Shown here: positions 1-6,737 of the stretch, piece after piece
Layout of the letters: the number at the start of each line of letters is the position of its first letter
Position numbering within the stretch: position 1 is the first letter of the stretch
Assembly (NCBI GenBank): GCA_964648415.1
Contig: CAZYOC010000066.1
Span: 1 to 18,947, forward strand
Length of the DNA: 18,947 nt
Direction: 5' to 3'
From: G963669175 sp964648415
Lineage (GTDB): Bacteria; Electryoneota; Electryoneia; Electryoneales; Electryoneaceae
The notes under the pieces: generated by a model
The model's database searches: none
What the model was told of the DNA's origin: nothing
What the model saw: only the letters and a program-made list of their open reading frames with translations
Position numbers and translations under genes: made by a program

Positions 1-55
1 CTTTTAACTTTTAACTTTTAACTTTTAACTTTTAACTTTTAACTTTTAACTTTTA
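1..55. repeat. Tandem heptamer array (CTTTTAA)n
   Basis: Seven full copies of CTTTTAA plus a partial copy, running in from the left edge of the window, so the true array may be longer. It lies downstream of the sigma-54 regulator gene, outside any reading frame I can support. It resembles the short tandemly repeated heptamers known in cyanobacteria and seen in other bacterial intergenic DNA. Function unknown. Confidence 0.95.
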
Positions 56-88
56 TAGTAATTCTCGAATGAAATGTCCCATGATGTC

Positions 89-108
89 ATTCCTGCGAAA
101 GCAGGAAT
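89..108. repeat. Short palindromic repeat (dRS3-like)
   Basis: Perfect 8-bp inverted repeat ATTCCTGC / GCAGGAAT around a GAAA loop, followed by CCAG. The form ATTCCT-N8-AGGAAT is close to the dRS3 repeat known from Neisseria (ATTCCC-N8-GGGAAT), and related palindromes are scattered through many genomes. It may be a REP-like element or a remnant of a small mobile unit. The palindrome is seen directly; the family link is from memory. Confidence 0.7.
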
Positions 109-170
109 CCAGAATAAACAAGTACTTAAGAATCTTAGTATGTTCGATTCTTAGCAAGAAACCCTATAAC

Positions 171-226
171 TTCTAACTTCTAACTTCTAACTTCTAACTT
201 CTAACTTCTAACTCCGGACTCCGGAC
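171..226. repeat. Tandem heptamers TTCTAAC x6 then TCCGGAC x2
   Basis: Six exact copies of TTCTAAC (171-212) are followed without a break in phase by two copies of TCCGGAC (213-226). The two units and the TTTTAAC unit at 1-55 share length and the pattern T...AC, so they look like variants of one repeat family. They lie just downstream of the stop codon of the regulator gene at 265. Confidence 0.95.
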
Positions 227-264
227 TCTTGAGAATCATTTTGTTAAGAATTCTTCGCCAGATA

Positions 265-1764
265 TTAAACATCAATCCCTTCTTCTTTCCATTCTTTGAC
301 CAGGTTCTGCAGATAGCGGCGGCTGATGCCGAGGATACGGGCGGCTTCGCTCCGGTTGCCTTGAGTTTCGCTCAGTACGCGCAGGATATGCCGTTTCTCC
401 GCGCCTTTCAGGGACAGGTCTTCCGGGCCTTCGTCGCCGTCGGCGGTGCGGGTGAAGATCAGGTGCTCAGGCGTAATGGTCGTGCCGGGGCAGAGGACCA
501 CCGCCCGCTCTACGGTCCGTTCCAGTTCACGCACATTGCCCGGCCATTTGGCACGGGTCAGCTCCGACAGCGCTTCTTTGCTGAAGCGTACGTGTCCCCG
601 TCCGATCTGCTCGCAGTAGCGCCGCAGCACTTTTTCCGCGATCAGGGCGATGTCCTCGCGCCGCTCACGCAAGGGCGGCACCAGGATCTCGATCCCGTTG
701 ATCCGGTAGTAGAGGTCTTCCCGGAACCGGTTTTCCTTAACCTCCAGCGCCAGGTCCTGGTGGGTGGCGGAGACGATGCGCACATCGGCGTACAGGTTCT
801 TCGTGCCGCCCACCGGCTTGTACACGCCGTCCTGCAGGACACGCAGCAATTTGGCCTGCACACGTGGCGGGATGTCGGCGATTTCGTCCAGCATCAATGT
901 GCCGCCGTTGGCGAGGGTAAGCAGACCGTCCTTATCCTGGTACGCTCCGGTGAAGGAGCCTTTGGCATGCCCGAACAGTTCGCTTTCCAGCAGGTCTTCA
1001 CCGAGATTGCCGGCAAACAGGGCGAGGAAGGATTTCTCGGAACGCGGCCCGTGGTTGTGAATGGCGCGGGCGATCAGCTCTTTGCCTGTGCCCGATTCGC
1101 CGTGGATCAGTACCGGCAGGTCGGTGGGCGCGACCCGTTCCATCAGGGCGAACACCTGCTCCATGGCCTTGGAGGTGCCGATGATTTCTTCAAAGGCGAA
1201 GCGGCCCGCCTGGCGACGCAGACGGACATTCTCATCGTGCAATGTGGCCAGGGTTTGCGCCTGGTCAATGGTCTGCGCGGCCAGCGCGCCGAACAGCGAC
1301 AGGATGCTGCTGGATTGATCCGAGAAGGCGTTTTCACCCAGCCGGCTGTCCATGTACAGCGCGCCGATGATCTCGTCGCCCAGTTTCAGCGGAGTGACGC
1401 CGATGGAGCGGATGTCGTGCATGATGATGGACGACGACCCGGCGAAGCGGGGATCCTGCTGGGCGTCTTCCGCGACCACCGGCTCGCCCTTGTCGATGGC
1501 TTCCTGCAGGGCGGTGCGACTGGCCTCGCCCAACTCGTGGACCTGGGTTTCCATCAGGCGGGAGGCGCTTGGGATGAATTTGCCATTGTCGTCTTTCAAC
1601 AGCAGGAACCCGCGTTCTGCGCCGAAGGATTCCAGCATCCCGTCGAGCAGAGCGTTCATCAGCGAAGCCGCGTCACGCTTGGTCGCCAGCTCGCGTCCAA
1701 TCTTCAACAGGCCGGAAAGGAGTTTTTCCTGCCGTTCGGTTTCAACCTTTTTCGGGTCGGTCAT
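265..1764 (-). CDS. GAF-domain sigma-54-dependent transcriptional activator (Fis-type HTH)
   Basis: 499 aa. An enhancer-binding protein that would remodel RNA polymerase-sigma-54 at a target promoter. Order of domains: GAF sensor about residues 25-165, a short coiled linker, AAA+ core about 190-420 with Walker A GESGTGKE (222-229), sigma-contacting loop GSFTGA (269-274) and Walker B TLMLDE (289-294), then a Fis-type helix-turn-helix about 455-495. The frame stays open upstream to 2094, but the ATG at 1764 is chosen because the GAF fold starts just after it and because it overlaps the stop of the upstream lipoprotein gene as ATGA, a sign of translational coupling. There is no receiver domain, so the GAF domain is the likely input. 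The loop has Ser for the usual Ala, and the segment after Walker A is atypical (FLALFAGNLGE where most members read close to FVAVNCGALPE). The signal and regulon are unknown. Confidence 0.93.
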   Translation of the reverse strand: MTDPKKVETERQEKLLSGLLKIGRELATKRDAASLMNALLDGMLESFGAERGFLLLKDDNGKFIPSASRLMETQVHELGEASRTALQEAIDKGEPVVAEDAQQDPRFAGSSSIIMHDIRSIGVTPLKLGDEIIGALYMDSRLGENAFSDQSSSILSLFGALAAQTIDQAQTLATLHDENVRLRRQAGRFAFEEIIGTSKAMEQVFALMERVAPTDLPVLIHGESGTGKELIARAIHNHGPRSEKSFLALFAGNLGEDLLESELFGHAKGSFTGAYQDKDGLLTLANGGTLMLDEIADIPPRVQAKLLRVLQDGVYKPVGGTKNLYADVRIVSATHQDLALEVKENRFREDLYYRINGIEILVPPLRERREDIALIAEKVLRRYCEQIGRGHVRFSKEALSELTRAKWPGNVRELERTVERAVVLCPGTTITPEHLIFTRTADGDEGPEDLSLKGAEKRHILRVLSETQGNRSEAARILGISRRYLQNLVKEWKEEGIDV

Positions 1765-2630
1765 GGGGTCGGTTTTTCTCCCGTCGTGTTGCGAGCCAAT
1801 GGCGCTAATGCGGGTGTCTCCGGTTGTTTCAGAGTGTTTGCTCCTTCGCGGACGAAGAAGATATACGTCGCGCTCTTGGCCATGTTGCCCAGGTTGTCGT
1901 ACGCCCAGACGTTCCAGCGGTATTCGCCCACCGGCAGGGGTTCGCCGGTGAGCTGGACGCTGTCCACGGGCATGGGTTCGCCCGGAATGGGATCGCGACG
2001 CGGAAGCCGTGACTCCTGGTAGACGATGCTGCCGGAAGCGGTCCGTACTTGTACAGTATACGAGATCGAGTAATCCGACTGGAATTTCATCCAACGCAGG
2101 GCTTGGGTGCTGTCGGTATACAGGGTGTCCTGGTTGGGGTAGACCGGTGTGGGCAGTTGATCCAGCAACCGGGTGATCATGGCGCGGTCGCTGATGTTGA
2201 CGTGCCCCTGTTTGTCATAGACGATCAGGCGAAAGGGAATGCCGATCAGGTTCTGCAGGGGGATGCCGAACTCGTCGGACGAGTTGAACTCGTACCGGTA
2301 CAGGCCGTATTGCGCGCTGAGGTAGATGACCATCCGCAGGGTGTCGCCCACTTCGAGGTAGACGCGGTCGATGCCGTCAAGATCACTGATTTCGGCCTGT
2401 GCGACTCCTCGCCGGACGGGGTCATCGCCCTGGCTCTGCTTGTCGTATTGGGTCAGGATGGAGAAGGTGTTGATTTGCGCAGGGTGGTCCGGGGTGACGG
2501 GCGGGACATAGGTGTCACTTCCCGGGTCGAGAGGGTTCTCCCGGGGAGCGTCGCACCCGGCCGCCAGCCAGATCAGAAGCAGACCGAGCACACCAACCGC
2601 ATTACCGAAGCCTCGCCGCATCTTCTCCAT
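1761..2630 (-). CDS. Lipoprotein of unknown function with beta-sandwich-like domains
   Basis: 289 aa from the ATG at 2630. The N-terminus is a lipoprotein signal peptide: MEKMRR, a hydrophobic stretch and lipobox LAAGC, followed by DAPRENPLDPGSD, a low-complexity linker common on lipoproteins of FCB-type bacteria. The mature part is rich in beta-strand patterns. The last 100 residues (around SISYTVQVRTASG and GEYRWNVWAYDNLG) look like a fibronectin/Ig-like fold. I do not recognise the family. The frame is open upstream to 2720, but those 30 residues are Cys/His-rich and precede a perfect signal peptide, so they are not included; an ATG at 2621 is also possible. It overlaps the sigma-54 regulator by four bases, so the two are co-transcribed. 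It may be an envelope partner or reporter for the regulator, which is inference only. Confidence 0.82.
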   Translation of the reverse strand: MEKMRRGFGNAVGVLGLLLIWLAAGCDAPRENPLDPGSDTYVPPVTPDHPAQINTFSILTQYDKQSQGDDPVRRGVAQAEISDLDGIDRVYLEVGDTLRMVIYLSAQYGLYRYEFNSSDEFGIPLQNLIGIPFRLIVYDKQGHVNISDRAMITRLLDQLPTPVYPNQDTLYTDSTQALRWMKFQSDYSISYTVQVRTASGSIVYQESRLPRRDPIPGEPMPVDSVQLTGEPLPVGEYRWNVWAYDNLGNMAKSATYIFFVREGANTLKQPETPALAPLARNTTGEKPTP

Positions 2631-2712
2631 GGGTTGTATACAGTTGTTATGATGTGCACAACATACGCACCGCATTGTCAGGGAGCAAGGCGCGAACCGT
2701 GGGCTATGGCAG

Positions 2713-2732
2713 AGAATCACCGCCGTGATTCT
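2713..2732. promoter_or_regulatory. Perfect inverted repeat in the divergent intergenic region
   Basis: AGAATCAC-CGCC-GTGATTCT, an 8-bp perfect stem with a four-base centre, lies between the divergently transcribed lipoprotein/regulator pair and the PiT-like transporter gene (gene-free 2631-2928). Its place suits an operator; it is followed by only three T, so it is a poor terminator. No convincing -35/-10 pair was found for either gene. Confidence 0.4.
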
Positions 2733-2914
2733 TTGAGATGGCGCCCCGTCGCATGATTCACCGTGTTCTGCAAGCGCTTCTTAACCAGTTCCATACACCG
2801 TTTGAACAATTCCCACCTACACTCCGGGCTGTTGCGTATCAGCAGCATCCTCGGTGTACGTCGCCTTGTCGTTGCGCCAGACACCAGCAGTGTTTCAGCA
2901 ATCCTACAGTGCAC

Positions 2915-2920
2915 AGGAGA
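2915..2920 (+). promoter_or_regulatory. Shine-Dalgarno that sets the GTG start at 2929
   Basis: AGGAGA, eight bases before GTG at 2929. It supports this start over the in-frame GTG at 2854, which has no such site and would add 25 residues without hydrophobic or conserved character. Confidence 0.7.
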
Positions 2921-2928
2921 GCGTCAAC

Positions 2929-3903
2929 GTGACCCTCAGCAACATCTTCATGATCTCCGGGTTTCTCCTGGCGGCGTATTCCATTGTCGCCAATGATGCG
3001 ATTCAAACGCTCGGTACGTTTCTCTGTTCCAATGGGAAGCGGAAGTGGTGGGTGTTGTTCCTCTACGCCGGGGGGATTCTGACGCTGGTGTCGGTGGGAG
3101 GATGGTGGCTTAACGACGGGGACATGTCCTGGGGACGGCTGGACCGGTTCCCAGTGCCGGAACAATACACCTGGATTCATGTCATTCCGCCGCTGACCAT
3201 CATGATCCTGACCTATTTCGGTGTTCCGGTCAGCACGACCTTCCTGATCCTCACCGTGTTCTCGTCGGCTCACCTGGGCGACATGGTGATCAAGTCGATG
3301 GCGGGATACGTGGTGGCGTTCTTCTTCGCGCTGCTGGTCAACCTGTTTATCACACGGAACGCGGAAAAATACTTCTACCGAACGTCGGGGGAAACGCCCT
3401 CTTACTGGGTCGTGCTGCAATGGTGCTCCACCGGCTTCCTCTGGGCCATGTGGCTGATGCAGGACATGGCCAATATCTTCATCTATATCCCGACTCGCTC
3501 CCTCAGCCTGCCAGTGATGCTGGCTTCGGTGGCAGTGCTTCTGATCTTTCACGCCATCCTGTTCTACATTCGCGGCGGGGCCATCCAGAAAATCGTTACC
3601 TGTAAGACCAACACGGTAGACATCCGTTCCGCCACGCTGATCGACTTCATGTTCGGCATTGTGCTGCTGGTGTTCAAGGAAGCCAGCAACATGCCCATGA
3701 GCACCACCTGGGTGTTTATCGGGATCCTGGCGGGACGCGAGATCGGCCTGACCCATAACATGGGCTTACGACCCATGGTCGAGACCATCAAGCTGACCGC
3801 CAGGGATATCATCAAGGTATTCACCGGTCTCGCGGTCAGCGTGCTGCTCGCCTATCTGCTGCCCTTCCTGTTCGACCTGATCGGCCCGATTCAGGAGCTG
3901 TAG
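2929..3903 (+). CDS. PiT-family-like inorganic anion transporter
   Basis: 324 aa from a GTG start, an integral membrane protein with about eight hydrophobic segments. Both halves carry echoes of the PiT phosphate permease repeat: SIVANDAIQTLGTFL near the N-terminus with GVPVSTTF about 80 residues on, and MQDMANIFIY with NMPMSTTWVFIGI in the second half. In classical PiT proteins these are GANDVANA and PVSTT(H). The Asn-Asp pair survives in the first half but becomes Gln-Asp in the second. The protein is shorter than most PiT permeases and lacks a long central loop. Phosphate import is the default reading, but the altered signatures leave substrate open (sulfate or another oxyanion). It stands alone, divergent from the lipoprotein gene. 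No clear terminator follows before the tRNA promoter. Confidence 0.8.
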   Translation: MTLSNIFMISGFLLAAYSIVANDAIQTLGTFLCSNGKRKWWVLFLYAGGILTLVSVGGWWLNDGDMSWGRLDRFPVPEQYTWIHVIPPLTIMILTYFGVPVSTTFLILTVFSSAHLGDMVIKSMAGYVVAFFFALLVNLFITRNAEKYFYRTSGETPSYWVVLQWCSTGFLWAMWLMQDMANIFIYIPTRSLSLPVMLASVAVLLIFHAILFYIRGGAIQKIVTCKTNTVDIRSATLIDFMFGIVLLVFKEASNMPMSTTWVFIGILAGREIGLTHNMGLRPMVETIKLTARDIIKVFTGLAVSVLLAYLLPFLFDLIGPIQEL

Positions 3904-3989
3904 CCTCTCTTCCAGTTCCAACTGTGACAGCGGATCCACAGGGTTTGCTTTCCCGGTCTCGCGCACACTGGAGGCCGGAGAATAGAGTG

Positions 3990-4018
3990 TTGAAATCGCA
4001 GCCGCTTTGCCTTATACT
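3990..4018 (+). promoter_or_regulatory. Sigma-70-type promoter of tRNA-Glu
   Basis: -35 TTGAAA (3990-3995), 17-base spacer, -10 TATACT (4013-4018). Predicted transcription start about 4025, giving a leader of only a few bases before the tRNA 5' end at 4030. Confidence 0.8.
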
Positions 4019-4029
4019 TGTGGGCTGTT

Positions 4030-4101
4030 GACCCCTTCGTCTAGTGGTTAGGACCTCGGGTTTTCATCCCGGCAACAGGGGTTCGATTCCCCTAGGGGTC
4101 A
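4030..4101 (+). tRNA. tRNA-Glu (anticodon UUC)
   Basis: 72 nt, a full cloverleaf: acceptor GACCCCT / AGGGGTC, D-arm with GTCTAGTGGTTAGGAC, anticodon stem TCGGG / CCCGG around loop TTTTCAT (anticodon TTC), T-arm AGGGG-TTCGATT-CCCCT, discriminator A at 4101. The 3' CCA is not encoded. It closely follows the known bacterial tRNA-Glu sequence. It is a single transcription unit, with no sign of an integrated element at its 3' end. Confidence 0.97.
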
Positions 4102-4106
4102 CACAA

Positions 4107-4150
4107 ACAACACCCCCGTCACCAGGTGGCGGGGGTGTTGTCGTTCGTTT
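4107..4150 (+). terminator. Rho-independent terminator of tRNA-Glu
   Basis: An 11-bp perfect stem ACAACACCCCC (4107-4117) / GGGGGTGTTGT (4131-4141), extended inward by further pairs, then a T-rich tail (TCGTTCGTTTCTTCT). It could also stop transcription arriving from rny on the other strand. Confidence 0.9.
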
Positions 4151-4156
4151 CTTCTA

Positions 4157-4204
4157 AAAGCGGGGCAGGGTTCGTTCCGACACGATCAATCGGCGAGAGC
4201 CCCG
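4157..4204 (-). terminator. Possible terminator downstream of rny
   Basis: On the minus strand CGGGGC (4204-4199) pairs with GCCCCG (4166-4161) and is followed by CTTTTAG. The loop is long (about 32 nt) but holds its own CCGA/TCGG pairing. A second small perfect hairpin, CGGACA-TGCT-TGTCCG (4232-4217), sits directly after the rny stop codon. Confidence 0.5.
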
Positions 4205-4233
4205 TTCTTACATCTACGGACAAGCATGTCCGA

Positions 4234-5802
4234 TTACTTCGCGTAGCCCACGGCTCTGTATTCCCGGATCACGGTTACCTTGATCTGCCCGGGATACTCC
4301 AATTCATGTTCGATTTTTTCCGCGATGTCGTGGGACAGGGCGTCGGCCAGGGCGTCGGTAATGCGTTCGTGTTCGACGATACAGCGGATCTCACGTCCTG
4401 CCTGGATGGCGAACACCTTGCTGATGCCGTCGAAGTCCGCGGCGATCTCCTCGAGCCCGTGCATGCGCTGGATGTAGCCTTCCAGCGACTCGCGCCGTGC
4501 GCCGGGCCGTGAGCTGCTGATCGCGTCGGCCGCCTGCACCAGGATGGAGATGGGGTTGTCCGGCGGAGCGTCTTCGTGGTGCGAGATGATGGCGTTCTGC
4601 ACCACCGCGCCTTCGCCGTATTTCTTCGCCAGTTCCAGCCCGAGCTTGACGTGGGTGCCTTCGCTCTCGCGGTCCACGGCTTTGCCGATGTCATGCAGCA
4701 GGCCGGCGCGCCGGGCGATTTTGGCGTCCAGGCCCAGCTCCACCGCCATCAGGCCCGACAGGTGCGCCACCTCGGTGACGTGTTTGAGGACGTTCTGGCC
4801 GTAGCTGGTCCGGTAATGCAGCCGTCCCAGCAGCTTGATCAGTTCAGGATGGAGCCCGTGGACTTTGGCCTCGATCAGGGCGTTCTTGCCCAGTTCCAGC
4901 ACTCTCTCGTCGAGTTCTTTCTTGGCTTTTTCGACGACCTCTTCAATGCGGGCGGGGTGGATGCGGCCGTCGGAAATCAGTTTCTCCAGGGCGATGCGGC
5001 TGATCTCGCGGCGGTACGGGTCAAAGCTGGACAGGATCACCGCTTCCGGGGTGTCGTCGACAATGATGTCCACGCCGGTGGCGCCTTCCAGGGCGCGGAT
5101 ATTGCGACCTTCACGTCCGATAATCCGGCCCTTGACATCGTCGTTGGGCAGGTTGATCACGGTGACGGTGTTGTCGGCGGTATGGTCGGCGGCGCTGCGC
5201 TGGATCGCCTGGATGATGATCTCTCGCGCTTCACGGTTGGCCTCCAGCCGCGCCTTGTCGCGCATCTCCTTGATGGTTTCGGCGGTCTGCCGGCGGGCCT
5301 TGTCGATCAACGTTGAATTCAGTTGTTCCAAGGCTTCGTCACGGGTCATCTGGGCGGTGCGCTCCAACAGCTCTTTCTGCCTGGTCACCGCCTCATCCAG
5401 AAAGTCCTGCTTGTCCTTGTTGGACTGAAGCAGACGCTTGATTTCCCGATCTTTATCTTTCAGCTCCTTCTCCATCTGCCGGTTCTTCTCGAAACGGCGA
5501 TCGAGAGCAACTTCCCTGTCGTGCAGTTGTTTTTCTTCCTTGCGAAGCTCTCCCAGCTTCTTGTCGTATTCCCTGTCCTGTTCACGTTTCAGCGCGATGG
5601 CTTCGTCACGGGCTTCCAGCAGTTTTTCCCGTTTGATCCCCTCGGCTTCTTTTTCCGCTTTGGCAAGGATCTGGTCCGCTTCTTCCTGTGCGGACTGCTT
5701 TTTCTTCTTGTCGCCGGCGGCCTTGACCTGGAAGCCGACTGCGACACCCGCCGCCACGCCGACCAGGAGGGCGACGATACCGACGATAATGGCTACCTCC
5801 AT
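4234..5802 (-). CDS. rny: Ribonuclease Y
   Basis: 522 aa, the usual length. A membrane-anchored endoribonuclease that starts mRNA decay in bacteria lacking or not relying on RNase E. N-terminal membrane segment (residues about 4-25, IIVGIVALLVGVAAGVAV), a long charged coiled coil to about 200, a KH RNA-binding domain around GRIIGREGRNIRALEG, and an HD phosphohydrolase domain with the metal-binding motif LLHDIGKA and downstream ISHHEDAPP. The C-terminus REYRAVGYAK is the typical end of the family. Start chosen at 5802 because AGGAG lies nine bases upstream. It follows zapA and a structured RNA with a terminator-like T run, so its transcription may be partly separate from the pheS operon. Confidence 0.98.
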   Translation of the reverse strand: MEVAIIVGIVALLVGVAAGVAVGFQVKAAGDKKKKQSAQEEADQILAKAEKEAEGIKREKLLEARDEAIALKREQDREYDKKLGELRKEEKQLHDREVALDRRFEKNRQMEKELKDKDREIKRLLQSNKDKQDFLDEAVTRQKELLERTAQMTRDEALEQLNSTLIDKARRQTAETIKEMRDKARLEANREAREIIIQAIQRSAADHTADNTVTVINLPNDDVKGRIIGREGRNIRALEGATGVDIIVDDTPEAVILSSFDPYRREISRIALEKLISDGRIHPARIEEVVEKAKKELDERVLELGKNALIEAKVHGLHPELIKLLGRLHYRTSYGQNVLKHVTEVAHLSGLMAVELGLDAKIARRAGLLHDIGKAVDRESEGTHVKLGLELAKKYGEGAVVQNAIISHHEDAPPDNPISILVQAADAISSSRPGARRESLEGYIQRMHGLEEIAADFDGISKVFAIQAGREIRCIVEHERITDALADALSHDIAEKIEHELEYPGQIKVTVIREYRAVGYAK

Positions 5803-5830
5803 GGGGTAACGCTCCTATCCGTTTGTATAT

Positions 5831-5990
5831 AAAAAACCCAACACCCCCGCAGGCCAAAGAAGAGAGAACCGTATTCTGTCACGGTGGGTGTCCTCTCGGT
5901 GCGTTTCTGACGTCCTCTGACCTGCCGAAGCAGGGAGGCGTGCCATCCACGCTCGAAGGCGGACTCCCATTCTCAAAGTGTTGGTTCTTC
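5831..5990 (-). ncRNA. Structured RNA between zapA and rny; candidate 6S RNA
   Basis: The 237-base gap between zapA and rny encodes a strongly structured minus-strand transcript of about 160 nt ending in TTTTTT (5836-5831). The 5' CCAACAC (5984-5978) pairs with 3' GTGTTGG (5844-5838). Inside, GGGAGTCC (5968-5961) pairs with GGACACCC (5893-5886) with one mismatch. The apex holds a perfect UUCG hairpin CCTGC-TTCG-GCAGG (5934-5921), and the 3' side of the open centre has a small CCGT/ACGG hairpin. A closed end, an open bubble and a branched apex at 160-190 nt is the plan of 6S RNA, and ssrS often lies directly downstream of zapA. A TTGACA box lies at 6028-6023 but its spacing to the TACAAA at 5997-5992 (25) is wrong, so the promoter is unsure. 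The alternative is a leader or riboswitch of rny, whose start codon is only 28 bases on. Confidence 0.55.
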
Positions 5991-6039
5991 TTTTGTATCC
6001 TGCGCGAGGTGCAGGGTCTTTTTGTCAACTGTGGTACGG

Positions 6040-6348
6040 CTATTTCTGGATCAGGTTCCGGTCCAGAACCTCAGAGAATGTCTTGATCTTCTCCTTGTAC
6101 TCCGCCAGGCGGTCCGATTGTTCCTGGTACTTCTTCTTCAGAGTATGCAGCTCGTCGGCCACATTCAACGCGGCCAGGATCGCAACCTTCTGAGCCGAGT
6201 TGGGTTTCATCGTTTTGTCGATCTTTCGCATCTTCCCGTCAATATACCGTGCGATCGACTGAATGTATTCTTCATCTCGTACGCTGGCCCGGATGGAATA
6301 CACCTGGCCAAATATGTCCACTTGGACCACCCGGTTCTTATCGCTCAT
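6040..6348 (-). CDS. zapA: Cell division protein ZapA
   Basis: 102 aa, the usual size. ZapA binds and bundles FtsZ polymers at the division site. The N-terminal half has the family's beta-strand plus IFGQVYSIRA pattern followed by the helix with EEYIQSIARYIDGKM; the middle has KVAILAALNVADEL, a well-conserved ZapA segment, followed by a C-terminal coiled coil. It lies 83 bases downstream of a ZapB-like coiled-coil gene and upstream of the candidate 6S RNA. Ribosome binding site is weak (AGGA about 12 bases before ATG), in line with translation from an operon message. Confidence 0.93.
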   Translation of the reverse strand: MSDKNRVVQVDIFGQVYSIRASVRDEEYIQSIARYIDGKMRKIDKTMKPNSAQKVAILAALNVADELHTLKKKYQEQSDRLAEYKEKIKTFSEVLDRNLIQK

Positions 6349-6431
6349 GGACCGTCCGTATCCTGAAATGTTGAAGCCGTCGACTCTATCAAAATGTCAT
6401 GCTCAGAACCAACACAGCAACCATCTGTCAC

Positions 6432-6689
6432 TTAATAGCTGTCGAGCTTCTCCAACAGGCCCGACACCTTTGTCCGAATCTTCTCTTCCTTCTCGAAGTC
6501 CCGAGCATTGGCTTTCGCCTTGTCGAGCTCCAGAGTTACTTCTTCCAACGCCGCCGCTTTCTCGTTGTATTGCGACTGCAACTCCTCCAGCCGCGTTTTC
6601 AAATCGCTGTTCTCCTGCTTCAGGGTCTCCATCTTCTCCAGGATCCCGGCGATTTTGGCTTCCAGTTGTTGAAGATCTTCAATCTGCAT
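6432..6689 (-). CDS. Small coiled-coil protein, ZapB-like
   Basis: 85 aa, almost wholly a heptad-patterned coiled coil (leucines in EDLQQLEAKIAGILEKMETL and onward), ending in TKVSGLLEKLDSY. Size, coiled coil and place just ahead of zapA match the small ZapB-type proteins that link ZapA-FtsZ assemblies in the divisome; such a gene is often found between pheT and zapA. Sequence similarity to E. coli ZapB is not something I can show by eye, so no symbol is given. It starts 48 bases after pheT and is surely in the same message. Confidence 0.8.
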   Translation of the reverse strand: MQIEDLQQLEAKIAGILEKMETLKQENSDLKTRLEELQSQYNEKAAALEEVTLELDKAKANARDFEKEEKIRTKVSGLLEKLDSY

Positions 6690-6737
6690 CGGTGATCTCT
6701 CTTGTTGTGTCTATGTAAAAAGCTTCCTGTTGTTCGT

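Noticed and set aside
1..226. Repeat clusters as a CRISPR array
   Set aside because: The units are 7 bases in direct tandem without spacers, and no cas gene is present.
229..2022. Long plus-strand open frame (597 codons) opposite the sigma-54 regulator
   Set aside because: It is antisense to a gene with clear Walker, GSFTGA and HTH motifs; its translation is rich in Gln, His and Val with no recognisable domain, as expected for a shadow in GC-rich DNA.
2739..2753. Sigma-54-like site TGGCGCCCCGTCGCA upstream of the transporter
   Set aside because: The GG to GC spacing is one base short of the strict sigma-54 rule.
4030..4150. tRNA-Glu as an integration site for an island
   Set aside because: No repeat of the tRNA 3' end is seen, no integrase is present, and the AT-rich island lies 6 kb away.
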